Shown here piece by piece: positions 7,603 through 16,025 of a DNA stretch of 64,000 nucleotides; positions within the stretch are counted from its first letter, which is position 1; each line of letters begins with the position of its first letter. The position numbers and the translations under genes are program-made. Origin of the DNA: JBAVEL01 sp049587715 (GTDB lineage Bacteria; Bacteroidota; Ignavibacteria; UBA10030; UBA6906); assembly GCA_049587715.1 (NCBI GenBank), contig JBAVEL010000186.1, forward strand, positions 1 through 64,000, written 5' to 3'. A model generated the notes under the pieces. The model did not search any database and was not told the DNA's origin. It worked only from the letters and a program-made list of their open reading frames with translations.

Positions 7603-9252
7603 ATGAGACTTTCCAGAACGATCGCCTTCCGGCTCTTTCTCCTGCTCGCGTCGGTTCAGCTCGCCGTCCTGGTTGCGCTGACCTACGCGTCCGTGAACGT
7701 CCATCAGGCCCACCTGATGAACAACGTGGTTGCCGGAGCGGCGGGTGTGGGCGACGTGATCCTCCGGTCCATGCGGCACAGCATGATGCTGAACAGGAAA
7801 GAGGACGTGCACAACATTGTGGCGTCCCTCCGGGGGGAGCCGGGAATTCGCGGACTCCGGATCTACAACAAACAGGGGACGGTTGTCTTTTCCACCGATT
7901 CCTCGGACATATCCCTGACGGCGGACATGGCTGCGGAGGCCTGTGTGAGCTGCCACGGTTCGGGCAGCCTGGAGTCTCCGGCCAGGGACGGGGGCAAGCT
8001 CTGGAGGATCTTCCATCAGCCGGGGGGGGAACGCGTGCTGGGGCTGATTACCCCCATCAGGAACGAGCCGCAGTGCGCTGCGGCGGACTGTCATGCCCAC
8101 GATCCCCAGAAGACCATCCTGGGCGTGATGGACGTGAAGATGTCGCTGGAAGGGCTGGACAGGGACCTGGAGGATAGCCGGACCAAGATGCTCTGGCTGT
8201 CGGGCGGGGCCGTCCTTCTGGTTGCCGTGGTCTCAGGGGTGTTCATCTGGGTGGTGGTCCGGCGCCCCGTGCGGGGACTGATGGAGGGGATGGCGATGGT
8301 CTCATCGGGGAACCTGAGCCACCGGCTTGCCGTCCGTTCGCACGACGAGCTGGGGGAACTGGCCCGCGCCTTCAACGGCATGACGGGGGAGGTCTCCCGG
8401 GCAAGGGAGGAGCTCACGGCGTGGTCCGGCACATTGGAGGACAAGGTGCGGTCCAAGACCGCGGAACTGGAGAAGGCCCACCGGCACATGATCCGCGTCG
8501 AGAAAATGGCCTCGCTGGGGAGCCTGGCAGCCACCGTTGCGCATGAGCTGAACAACCCCCTGGAGGGCATCCTCACCTTTGCCCGACTGCTGCGGCGGCG
8601 GATACAGAAGTCGTCCCTTCCTCCCGAAGAAGCCGCCCCCTACGTGGAGGAGCTCGGACTGGTGGCCGACGAAGCGCAGAGGTGCGGGAACATCGTCAAG
8701 AACCTCCTGGCGTTCTCCCGCCAGAGGGGGGGGGCATTCCAGCCCGTCGCGCTGCGGTCGGTGGTGGATCGCTGCATCCTCCTGATGAACCACCATGCCC
8801 GGATGCACAACGTGCGGCTGGAGGTCCGGGTGGAGGAGGACCTGACGGTGGAGTGCGACTTCAGCCAGCTCCAGCAGGCGATCGTGGCGTTGATGGTCAA
8901 CGGCATCGAAGCCATGGCCCCGAACGGCGGGGAGGCGGGGGAAGGACTGCTCACGCTGGCCGTAGGGGGGGAGGGGGAACGTGTGCGGATCTCCGTGACC
9001 GACACGGGCGTGGGCATACGGGACGAGATCAAACCCCACATCTTCGAGCCCTTCTTTACGACCAAGTCGGAGGGGAAGGGAGTGGGTTTGGGGCTGGCTG
9101 TTGTCTACGGCATCATCCAGCGGCATCACGGCGCCATCGAGGTGGAGTCGGAGGCGGGGAAGGGGACCACGTTTATTCTGACCCTCCCCCTGGTGCAGCC
9201 GGCGGCGGGGAAGGACGAGGGTGCCCTTTACGGCGAAGGAGCGGAGCAATGA
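7603..9252 (+). CDS. Sensor histidine kinase with two c-type heme motifs
   Basis: 549 residues; ATG preceded by GGGAAGAAGGG. Layout: TM1 about 9-29; a periplasmic sensor of ~165 residues holding CVSCH (114-118, CXXCH) and CAAADCH (158-164, CX4CH), both with c-heme attachment character; TM2 about 197-219; HAMP; a coiled linker; H-box VAHELNNPLEGI with His314; then N, G1 (DTGVGI), F (IFEPFFTTK) and G2 (GVGLGLAVVYGI) boxes. The exported heme motifs suggest redox, O2 or NO sensing, as in heme-c sensors of Geobacter-type bacteria. It overlaps the NtrC-type regulator by ATGA and is divergent from the Hdr/hydrogenase operon, so control of redox genes is plausible. Confidence 0.92.
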   Translation: MRLSRTIAFRLFLLLASVQLAVLVALTYASVNVHQAHLMNNVVAGAAGVGDVILRSMRHSMMLNRKEDVHNIVASLRGEPGIRGLRIYNKQGTVVFSTDSSDISLTADMAAEACVSCHGSGSLESPARDGGKLWRIFHQPGGERVLGLITPIRNEPQCAAADCHAHDPQKTILGVMDVKMSLEGLDRDLEDSRTKMLWLSGGAVLLVAVVSGVFIWVVVRRPVRGLMEGMAMVSSGNLSHRLAVRSHDELGELARAFNGMTGEVSRAREELTAWSGTLEDKVRSKTAELEKAHRHMIRVEKMASLGSLAATVAHELNNPLEGILTFARLLRRRIQKSSLPPEEAAPYVEELGLVADEAQRCGNIVKNLLAFSRQRGGAFQPVALRSVVDRCILLMNHHARMHNVRLEVRVEEDLTVECDFSQLQQAIVALMVNGIEAMAPNGGEAGEGLLTLAVGGEGERVRISVTDTGVGIRDEIKPHIFEPFFTTKSEGKGVGLGLAVVYGIIQRHHGAIEVESEAGKGTTFILTLPLVQPAAGKDEGALYGEGAEQ

Positions 9253-10598
9253 ACAGCAGGAACAATGTGGGCATACTGGTGGTGGATGACGAGTTGATTG
9301 TCCGGGAATCCCTGACCAAGTGGTTCCGGGAAGGGGGCTACCGTGTGGAGGCGGCGGAGAACGGGGCGGCCGCTCTCAACAAACTGCAGTCCGGCGTCTG
9401 GAATATCATGCTGGTGGACATCAAGATGCCGGGCATCGACGGCATCGAGCTTCTGGGGCGGGTGCGCGAGATCAACAAGGACATCGTCATCATTATCATC
9501 ACGGCGTATGCTTCGGTGGACACGGCCGTGAAGGCCCTCAAGGACGGGGCCTACGACTACATCACCAAGCCCATCGACCCCGACTACCTGGACCACCTTG
9601 TAGAGAAAGCGGTCGCCCAGCACCTCCTGACACTCGAGAACCGGAAGCTCCGGAACGCGGTGAGCGAGCTGGCGGCGGGGGGAGAGCTCATCGGGGACTC
9701 CCCGGAGATGGAGCGGGTCCGGGAGCTCATCGGCACCGTGGCGCCCACCGACACGACCGTGATGATCCGGGGGGAGAGTGGAACCGGCAAGGAACTCGTT
9801 GCCCGGGCCATCCACACGGGAAGCCAGAGGAGCTACTTTCCCATTGTCACGGTCAACTGCGGGGGGATGACGGAGACGCTGCTCGAGAGCGAGCTCTTCG
9901 GCCATGAACGGGGGGCGTTCACAGGAGCCCAGTACAGAAGGAAGGGGAAGGTGGAGCTTGCGGACGGCGGAACGCTCTTTCTGGACGAGATCGGCAATAT
10001 CTCCATGAAGACGCAGATGGACCTGCTGCGCGTCATCGAGACCAAGCAGTTCATGCGTGTGGGGGGGAGCGAGGTGATCCGGTCGGACTTCCGCGTGATC
10101 TGTGCCACCAACATCGATCTGGAGAAGGCCGTGAAGGAGGGTTCCTTCCGCGAGGATCTCTACTACCGGCTGAATGTCTTTTCCATCCAGCTTCCGCCCC
10201 TGCGTGTGCGGGGTACGGACATCGCCAGGCTGGCGCACTACTTCCTGGAGAAGTACGCGCAGGCCATGAACAAACAGGTGCGCAGCTTCTCACCGTCGGC
10301 CATGCACGCCCTGCGGGGCTATGACTGGCCGGGGAACGTGCGGGAGCTGGAGAACGCCGTGGAGCGGGCCGTCGTGGTCTGTAAGGGGCAGGTCATCGAG
10401 AAGGAACACCTGCCGGTGCAGACGACCGCCCCGCAGCGTCCCGAAGGCAAACGGCTGGACGACATCGAGCGGGGACACATTCAGGACATCCTGCGGGAGA
10501 CGGGCTGGAACATCAGCAGGAGTGCGGCGATCCTTGATATCGACAGGGTCACCCTCTACCACAAGATCGAGAAGTACGGGTTGAAGCGGGAACAGTGA
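9249..10598 (+). CDS. NtrC-family sigma-54-dependent response regulator
   Basis: 449 residues from the ATG at 9249, overlapping the kinase stop. The receiver domain (1-120) has the acidic pair VVDDE and phospho-acceptor Asp57 (LVDIKMPG), with KPID as the conserved Lys. The AAA+ domain shows Walker A GESGTGKE, the sigma-54 contact loop GAFTGA, Walker B GGTLFLDEIG, and the R-finger region FREDLYYRLNVF. A Fis-type HTH ends the protein (WNISRSAAILDIDRVTLYHK). It should activate sigma-54 promoters when phosphorylated by the heme-type kinase. I found no clean -24/-12 site nearby to name its targets. Confidence 0.95.
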   Translation: MNSRNNVGILVVDDELIVRESLTKWFREGGYRVEAAENGAAALNKLQSGVWNIMLVDIKMPGIDGIELLGRVREINKDIVIIIITAYASVDTAVKALKDGAYDYITKPIDPDYLDHLVEKAVAQHLLTLENRKLRNAVSELAAGGELIGDSPEMERVRELIGTVAPTDTTVMIRGESGTGKELVARAIHTGSQRSYFPIVTVNCGGMTETLLESELFGHERGAFTGAQYRRKGKVELADGGTLFLDEIGNISMKTQMDLLRVIETKQFMRVGGSEVIRSDFRVICATNIDLEKAVKEGSFREDLYYRLNVFSIQLPPLRVRGTDIARLAHYFLEKYAQAMNKQVRSFSPSAMHALRGYDWPGNVRELENAVERAVVVCKGQVIEKEHLPVQTTAPQRPEGKRLDDIERGHIQDILRETGWNISRSAAILDIDRVTLYHKIEKYGLKREQ

Positions 10599-11173
10599 AG
10601 CGCGTCCGTCTTCTTCCTCTGGGCGGGGCGGATCCGCGCCTTCTGGAGGGACTGGTGCCTGCCCTTCGCAGCGTGTTCAACATGGAGGCGGTGGTCGGGC
10701 CGTGTGGACTGGATCTGGAGGAGTTCTATGACGAGGGGCGCGCCCAGTACCACTCCACGCGGATTCTCCTCCGTCTCAAGAGCGGCTGTCCGCCGTCGGA
10801 GGAGGGGTCTGCAGCGGATGCCATCCGGCTTGCGGTCGTGCCGCACGACCTGTACATACCGATCCTGACGTTTGTGTTCGGCGAGGCGGAGCTGGGGGGC
10901 ACGGTGGCGGTGGTTTCGTATCACCGCCTCCAGAACGAGCGGTACGGGCTGGCCGCGGATCCGCAACTGCTCAGGGTGCGCCTTGCCAAGGAGGCGCTGC
11001 ATGAGCTGGGGCATACGCTGGGTCTGGTCCACTGTCGCACGGGCGCGTGCGTCATGCGGCCTTCGAGCAGCGTGGAGGAAATCGACCTCAAGGGCGAAGT
11101 GCTCTGCCGCCTCTGCGCGGACGCCGTCGGGGAAGGGGCGCCCCGGGGGGTGGTCAGGCCCGTGCGGGGGTGA
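10595..11173 (+). CDS. Archaemetzincin-type zinc metalloprotease
   Basis: 192 residues from a GTG at 10595, which overlaps the response-regulator stop (GTGA). The zinc site is HELGHTLGLVHC, followed by a CX4C pair (HCRTGACVM) and a CRLC pair near residues 170-173: the archaemetzincin extended motif with two structural Cys pairs. No signal peptide, so it is cytoplasmic. Length fits the family (170-200). The family is widespread in archaea and patchy in bacteria. Translational coupling to the two-component genes suggests a shared regulon; the substrate is unknown. The 3' end overlaps the convergent gene at 11154 by 20 bp. Confidence 0.88.
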   Translation: MKRVRLLPLGGADPRLLEGLVPALRSVFNMEAVVGPCGLDLEEFYDEGRAQYHSTRILLRLKSGCPPSEEGSAADAIRLAVVPHDLYIPILTFVFGEAELGGTVAVVSYHRLQNERYGLAADPQLLRVRLAKEALHELGHTLGLVHCRTGACVMRPSSSVEEIDLKGEVLCRLCADAVGEGAPRGVVRPVRG

Positions 11174-11720
11174 GGTGCCCGCCCGCCGGCCTGGATCCCG
11201 GCTGCTGGACCACCTCCGACCTCAGGACGATCTTCTGTGTCTGGTATGCCTTCAGGTCGGAGATCGTGGCGTGAATTCTCTGCATGGATGCGTCAATGCG
11301 GTCAAGCCAGGTCAGAATCTCCTCATCGGCCTCGAATTTCTTCCGGATGGTGTGGGTGGTGATGGAGATGATGGCCAGAGGGTTGTTGACGTTGTCCTGA
11401 AGGAGCTCGGTGATCTCATCCAGAACCTGCAGGTGGACCCGCTGTTTCTCAAACTCCATCTCGATTCTCCTTCTCCGCTCCTCCTCCCCCCGCTGTTCCC
11501 TGCGGTACCGCTGGAGGTGGATCGCCACGGCGGCGATGATCCACATCAGAATCACCGAATCGAACTGGAGAACATAGTCCAGGAATGTGCGCTTCTGCTC
11601 CGGCTGCTGGAGGAGGTCTATGGACGTGAGCAGATAGTAGCCATAGATTGCCAGAGCCGCCGCTACTATTGAGTACCGGTCCAGGAGCCGGACTGCGGCT
11701 TTCCACAGGTTGTTCTGCAT
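11154..11720 (-). CDS. Two-TM membrane protein with degenerate histidine-kinase H-box
   Basis: 188 residues from the ATG at 11720 (an in-frame TTG lies 6 bp upstream). There are two hydrophobic segments, about 18-33 and 56-70, then a charged coiled region rich in Arg/Glu. After it comes a HisKA-like helical hairpin: LLQDNVNNPLAIISI looks like the H-box AHELNNPLAxI, but the phospho-accepting His is Asp. A second helix with the RIDASMQRIHATISDLKAY pattern follows. No ATPase domain is present. It may be a docking or scaffold protein that pairs with a real kinase such as the one at 7603; that is inference. It faces the archaemetzincin gene tail to tail. Confidence 0.7.
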   Translation of the reverse strand: MQNNLWKAAVRLLDRYSIVAAALAIYGYYLLTSIDLLQQPEQKRTFLDYVLQFDSVILMWIIAAVAIHLQRYRREQRGEEERRRRIEMEFEKQRVHLQVLDEITELLQDNVNNPLAIISITTHTIRKKFEADEEILTWLDRIDASMQRIHATISDLKAYQTQKIVLRSEVVQQPGSRPAGGHLTPARA

Positions 11721-12030
11721 AAGCAACTCAATAATTGGTAATGGTCCGTACGGCCCGTTTTCAACCCCTGCATGAAGCTGGAGACTCTAACGGCTGAATA
11801 TAAAGAGTCCGCTTCTCAGACACAAGAGATGCACAGATCATACCGTTTTTGCGGCCCTGGCGGGCGGCCCCATTTCGCCCGTTCCGGGCACTTGCCGGCC
11901 GACCGATCTATTTTGCCCGCAACCGAACCCACCCGGGGATGTCAGAATGACCCGCGAAGACGGAGGGGTTGCCTGCCGCCCCCTGACGGGGTGCGGTTCC
12001 GGAACACGACACCATAGAGGAGAAAGAACC
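11721..12030. other. Intergenic region, divergent promoters expected
   Basis: 310 bp with no supportable gene, between the minus-strand membrane protein and the plus-strand DUF4139 gene. A short palindrome CCGTACGG lies near 11747. On the minus strand TTGAAA occurs with a poor -10 partner; on the plus strand TATAAA near 11801 lacks a good -35. GAGGAG just before 12031 is the ribosome site of the next gene. Nothing else stands out. Confidence 0.3.
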
Positions 12031-13530
12031 ATGCCTACGAGAACCGGCTTTGTGCTTGCGTGCCTGCTGGCCCTCGCCGCTCTCCCCGCGGCCGGCCAGG
12101 AGGATACCTCCGGGGGCAGAACCAGCGTGGACCTCACAATCTATAACCAGGATCTCTGTCTCGTACGCGAGGAGCGCAGGATCCGCCTCGCGCGCGGGTT
12201 GAGCCGGCTGGTGGTTCCCGACATACCCGCCACCATCGACGGGACCTCCATGCACTTCCGGAGTCTGACGGAGCCGACGGGGGTGCGGGTACTGGAGCAG
12301 AGTTACCAGTACGATCTGGTGCACCAGGCCAAGCTCCTGGAGAAGTACCTGGGCCGGCGGGTGGAGTTCGTGCGGATGAACGAGGAGACCAAGAGGGAGT
12401 ACTCGGTGTTCGGCCGGCTCCTTGCAACCGGCTATGCGCACAGCGGAGACGGCTGGTCCGCCGGTTCCTATTCCCCCACGGGGGGACTTGTGGCCGAGAT
12501 AGACGGGAAGGTGGAGCTGAATCCCGCCGGGCGTCTCGTCCTCCCCGCCCTTCCCGGCGGGTTGATACTGAAACCGCAACTGGACTGGCTGGTCTCATCC
12601 TCCCGCGAGGGGGAGCACCGGGCGGAGATCAGCTATCTGGCGGGGGGTCTGAGCTGGAACTGCACATACGTGGCGCTCCTGGACAAGAGCGACACCCAGC
12701 TCGATCTGACGGGCTGGGTGACCGTGACCAACGGATGCGGAACCACCTTCGCAGATGCGGGTCTGAAGCTGGTGGCGGGGGATGTGCACGTTGTCAGGGA
12801 GCGCATGGCCAAGGGTCGGATGGGGGTGGCCATGGAAATGCAGGATGCGGGGGTCCCCCAGTTCCAGCAGACGGACCTCTTCGAGTTCAAGCTCTACTCC
12901 CTGCAGCGCCGGATCACCCTGGCGGACAGGGAAACCCGGCAGGTGGAGCTCGCCTCCGCACGGAACGTCCGGGCCCGGAAGGTGCTCATCTATGACGGTC
13001 TGGCGGACCAGTGGAGATACTGGACGCACAACGCCTCCTACCGTTCACAGGGGAGCTTCGGGCAGCAGTCGAATCCCAAGGTGGGGGTCTTCGTCACCTT
13101 TGTGAACGCGGAAAAGGGGGGACTCGGCCTCCCGCTCCCGGCGGGGAAGGTGCGGGTCTACAAGCGGGATGAGGAGGGGAAGGAACAGTTTATCGGGGAG
13201 GACGCCATCGACCACACGCCGAAAGACGAGGAGGTGCGGCTCTATCTCGGGAATGCCTTCGATGTCGTCGGAGAGAGGGTCCAGAAGGACTTCCGATCCC
13301 TGGCTGCCGGGCGGATGGTGGAGGAGACGATCCAGATCAAGGTGCGGAACCACAAGGCCGAGGGGGTGGAGGTGATGGTGTACGAGCACCCGTGGAGGTG
13401 GAGTACGTGGGAGATCCTGAGCGCGAGCGGCACGTGGGAGAAGGTGGATCAGACCACTCTGCGTTTTCCGCTCTCCATCCCCCGGGAAGGGGAGGGTGTC
13501 GTCACCTATACGATCCGCTACTCGTGGTAG
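12031..13530 (+). CDS. DUF4139 (mucoidy-inhibitor-like) secreted protein
   Basis: 499 residues from the ATG at 12031 with AGAGGAGAAAG upstream. A signal peptide (MPTRTGFVLACLLALAALPA) ends before AGQED, so the protein is exported. The N-terminal part (VDLTIYNQDLCLVREERRI, then VPDIPATIDGTSMHFRSL) and the large C-terminal region (YLAGGLSWNCTYVALLD, GWVTVTNGCGTTFADAGLKL, RMVEETIQIKVRNHKAEGVEV) match the DUF4139 family of beta-rich proteins. Function is unknown across the family. It stands alone on the plus strand and its 3' end overlaps the GH31 gene tail by 29 bp. It is probably periplasmic. Confidence 0.85.
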   Translation: MPTRTGFVLACLLALAALPAAGQEDTSGGRTSVDLTIYNQDLCLVREERRIRLARGLSRLVVPDIPATIDGTSMHFRSLTEPTGVRVLEQSYQYDLVHQAKLLEKYLGRRVEFVRMNEETKREYSVFGRLLATGYAHSGDGWSAGSYSPTGGLVAEIDGKVELNPAGRLVLPALPGGLILKPQLDWLVSSSREGEHRAEISYLAGGLSWNCTYVALLDKSDTQLDLTGWVTVTNGCGTTFADAGLKLVAGDVHVVRERMAKGRMGVAMEMQDAGVPQFQQTDLFEFKLYSLQRRITLADRETRQVELASARNVRARKVLIYDGLADQWRYWTHNASYRSQGSFGQQSNPKVGVFVTFVNAEKGGLGLPLPAGKVRVYKRDEEGKEQFIGEDAIDHTPKDEEVRLYLGNAFDVVGERVQKDFRSLAAGRMVEETIQIKVRNHKAEGVEVMVYEHPWRWSTWEILSASGTWEKVDQTTLRFPLSIPREGEGVVTYTIRYSW

Positions 13531-15988
13531 GCCGCTCCGTCCGGAGGACTCTGATCCGGAGGAGGTCCGGCCCGTCCGGCAGCTTCACCCGCACGCATTG
13601 GGTTGCGGGATCGTGGACCCAGCCCCGTCCGACGGCGTCCAGGCCCTCCGGCGATGGAGGGAGGGGCAGGCTGTTCAGCTCCACTCTCCGGGGGGGCAGG
13701 GGGAAGCCCGCGAACTCCGCCACCAGCGCCCGTGCGGGAGCCCGGTAGGACCCTTCCGCCGGGCTGAAGGTGAGCGTGGAAGCGAAAGAGGATGTCCAGA
13801 GGTTCACGGTCCTCTGGAGAAACGCGCCCTGCTCGTGATCCGTGCTCAGGCCGTCGTCTTCATAGTAGGTCCGTGTGGACTGGAGGACGCCCGGGTAAGC
13901 GGTGAAGGTGAGCGGGCCTGCGGGGTCCTCGCCTGTATGCTGCACCGGCCGTCGGGTGGGGATGATGGCGCCGGCCCGCACGAACACGGGGATGCGCTCC
14001 TGCGGGGCGTCCACCGTCACCGACCTTCCCCCTTCATACAGAGCGCCGCTCCAGAAGTCGTACCAGAGCCCTGCGGGGAGCCGGAGGGTCCGCTGTGTCA
14101 GGCCAGGAGAGAGCACCGGAGCCACCAGCAGATCGGGACCGAACAGGAACTCGTCATCGCTCCACAGGAACTCGGGATCCTCCGGGTAGTCGAACAGGAG
14201 GGGGCGCATCGGGGGGATGCCGCTCACGGAGGCCTCCCGCATGGCGTTGTAGATATAGGGAAGGAGGCGGTAGCGAAGCCGGATGGTTTCCCGGTTGATG
14301 GCGGTCCAGCTCTCTCCATACTCCCACGGTTCCTTGTCCCGTTCGTTGATAACCGAGTGGGCCCGCATGAGAGGACAGAAGACCCCGAACTGGAGCCACC
14401 GGGCGAAAAGCTCCCCCCCGGGATACCCGATGAAACCGCCGATGTCGCTGCCCACGAAGGGCTGGCCGGAAATGCTCAGGTTGAGACACATGGCCACCGC
14501 CATTTCCAGGTGCTCCCATGTGGCCAGGTTGTCGCCGGTCCATGCCGCGGAGTACCGTTGCCCCCCTGCGAACGAGGCCCTGGTGAGAAGGAACGGCCTC
14601 TCCCGGGGAAGGAGCGCCCGCACCCCTTCGTAGGTGGCCCTCGTCATCTCGAGTCCGTAGAGGTTGTGGTTGCGCTCGTGCGATGTGAGGCGACCCCCGT
14701 CCTCGTGGACGACCGTCAGGTCCACCGTCTTGGACGGAACGTCGAACACAGACGGCTCATTCATGTCGTTCCACCACCCGCGGATTCCCGCCCGCACGAG
14801 TTCCCCGAGCTGCTCTCCCCACCAGGCGCGCGCGCGGGCGCTTGAGAAATCGGGGAACGCGCACTCGCCCGGCCAGACCCTCCCCGTGTAGATCCTCCCG
14901 TCCGGGTACCGGAGGAAGTGCCCTCCCGCCAACCCCGTCCGGTAGGTCCGGTAGGAGGTGTCCACCTTGATGCCCGGATCCAGGATCACCGCGGTGCGGA
15001 ATCCATCCTTCCGCAGGTCCGCCGTCATCCGCGCGGGATCGGGGAAGGAGGTCTTGTTCCAGGTGAAGACCCGGTACCCGTCCATATAGTCGATGTCAAG
15101 GTAGAGCACGTCGCAGGGTATCCGGTGCGTCCGGAAGCCCCGGGCCACGGCGCGAACCCGCTCTTCGGTGGGGTAGCTCCATCGGCACTGCTGATAGCCG
15201 AGGGCCCAGAGGGGGGGCATGTTCATGCGTCCCGTCAGGTCCGCGTAGCGGGACAGCACGTCCGCGGGGCGGGGTCCCAGGATGAAGTAGTAGGCCGCGG
15301 GTCCTCCTTCGGCCCCGAACGAGTAGCTGTCCCGCGTCCCCTTTCCCATGTCAAAGGAGGAGCGGAAGGAATTGTCCAGGTAGATGCCGTATGCCGTCCC
15401 GCGGCGCACCCCGTAGAAGAACGGAATCGACTGGTAGAGCGGATCGGTGTCGGCCCGGTAGCCCGGAATGTCGGAGTTCCACATGGCCATGTGGGTGAAC
15501 TTCTTCTGGGCTCTTCCCGCCTTCAGGCCGAACCCCAGGTAGTGCTCCTCTTCGGGCATTGCCTTCCAGATCCGGAACTCCGATCCGCACCAGGACATCC
15601 CCCGGAGGGAATCGTCCCTGTTCAGGACATTCCCCCGCGCGTCCAGAAAGGAGAGCCGCAAGGGGTTCTTCCGGACCGCCGCCGTCAGCACGGCGGAGGA
15701 GAAGAGGATCTCTCCCCCCCTCATCTGCAGACGGGCCGGGGCGGCGGGTCTCACCACCGGAAGGACGGCCTCTGTGGAGCGCTCCATGGCGAGGCCTCCG
15801 CCGGTGGCGCTCACAAGAAGGACCCCGGGGGTGATGAACCGGAGAGTCACACACACGGCTCCGGCCCGCAGGCGGAGTTCTCCCTCCCCCCGCCGGGAGA
15901 AGGAGTCCACCGCCCCCACCGTTTGCCACCCCGCGTGGAGAGAGCCCCCCAGAAGGAGAGCCGACAGAAGGGCGCACGCTCTGGTCAC
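13502..15988 (-). CDS. GH31 alpha-glucosidase, periplasmic
   Basis: 828 residues from a GTG at 15988, chosen because GGAGG precedes it and a signal peptide (MTRACALLSALLLGG...HAG) follows directly. The GH31 barrel is clear: ALGYQQCRWSYPTEERVRAV, the substrate-contact block LYLDIDYMDGYRVFTW, the nucleophile motif WWNDMNEPSVF, and the acid/base region GGFIGYPGGELFARWLQ with MRAHS. A C-terminal beta domain follows (RIPVFVRAGAIIPTRRPVQ). These enzymes release glucose from alpha-1,4 or alpha-1,6 ends of maltodextrins. It is the third gene of the minus-strand operon ATPase - SSS symporter - GH31, suggesting that glucose freed in the periplasm is imported by the adjacent symporter. Confidence 0.93.
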   Translation of the reverse strand: MTRACALLSALLLGGSLHAGWQTVGAVDSFSRRGEGELRLRAGAVCVTLRFITPGVLLVSATGGGLAMERSTEAVLPVVRPAAPARLQMRGGEILFSSAVLTAAVRKNPLRLSFLDARGNVLNRDDSLRGMSWCGSEFRIWKAMPEEEHYLGFGLKAGRAQKKFTHMAMWNSDIPGYRADTDPLYQSIPFFYGVRRGTAYGIYLDNSFRSSFDMGKGTRDSYSFGAEGGPAAYYFILGPRPADVLSRYADLTGRMNMPPLWALGYQQCRWSYPTEERVRAVARGFRTHRIPCDVLYLDIDYMDGYRVFTWNKTSFPDPARMTADLRKDGFRTAVILDPGIKVDTSYRTYRTGLAGGHFLRYPDGRIYTGRVWPGECAFPDFSSARARAWWGEQLGELVRAGIRGWWNDMNEPSVFDVPSKTVDLTVVHEDGGRLTSHERNHNLYGLEMTRATYEGVRALLPRERPFLLTRASFAGGQRYSAAWTGDNLATWEHLEMAVAMCLNLSISGQPFVGSDIGGFIGYPGGELFARWLQFGVFCPLMRAHSVINERDKEPWEYGESWTAINRETIRLRYRLLPYIYNAMREASVSGIPPMRPLLFDYPEDPEFLWSDDEFLFGPDLLVAPVLSPGLTQRTLRLPAGLWYDFWSGALYEGGRSVTVDAPQERIPVFVRAGAIIPTRRPVQHTGEDPAGPLTFTAYPGVLQSTRTYYEDDGLSTDHEQGAFLQRTVNLWTSSFASTLTFSPAEGSYRAPARALVAEFAGFPLPPRRVELNSLPLPPSPEGLDAVGRGWVHDPATQCVRVKLPDGPDLLRIRVLRTERPTTSSGSYR

Positions 15989-16025
15989 GTCCGCCTCCGG
16001 CTGATTGGGTGCGGGTGCGCGGCGT

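Noticed and set aside
12633..13029. Long minus-strand frames opposite the DUF4139 gene
   Set aside because: They are mirror frames of a GC-rich gene, with low-complexity Pro/Arg/His composition and no motifs.
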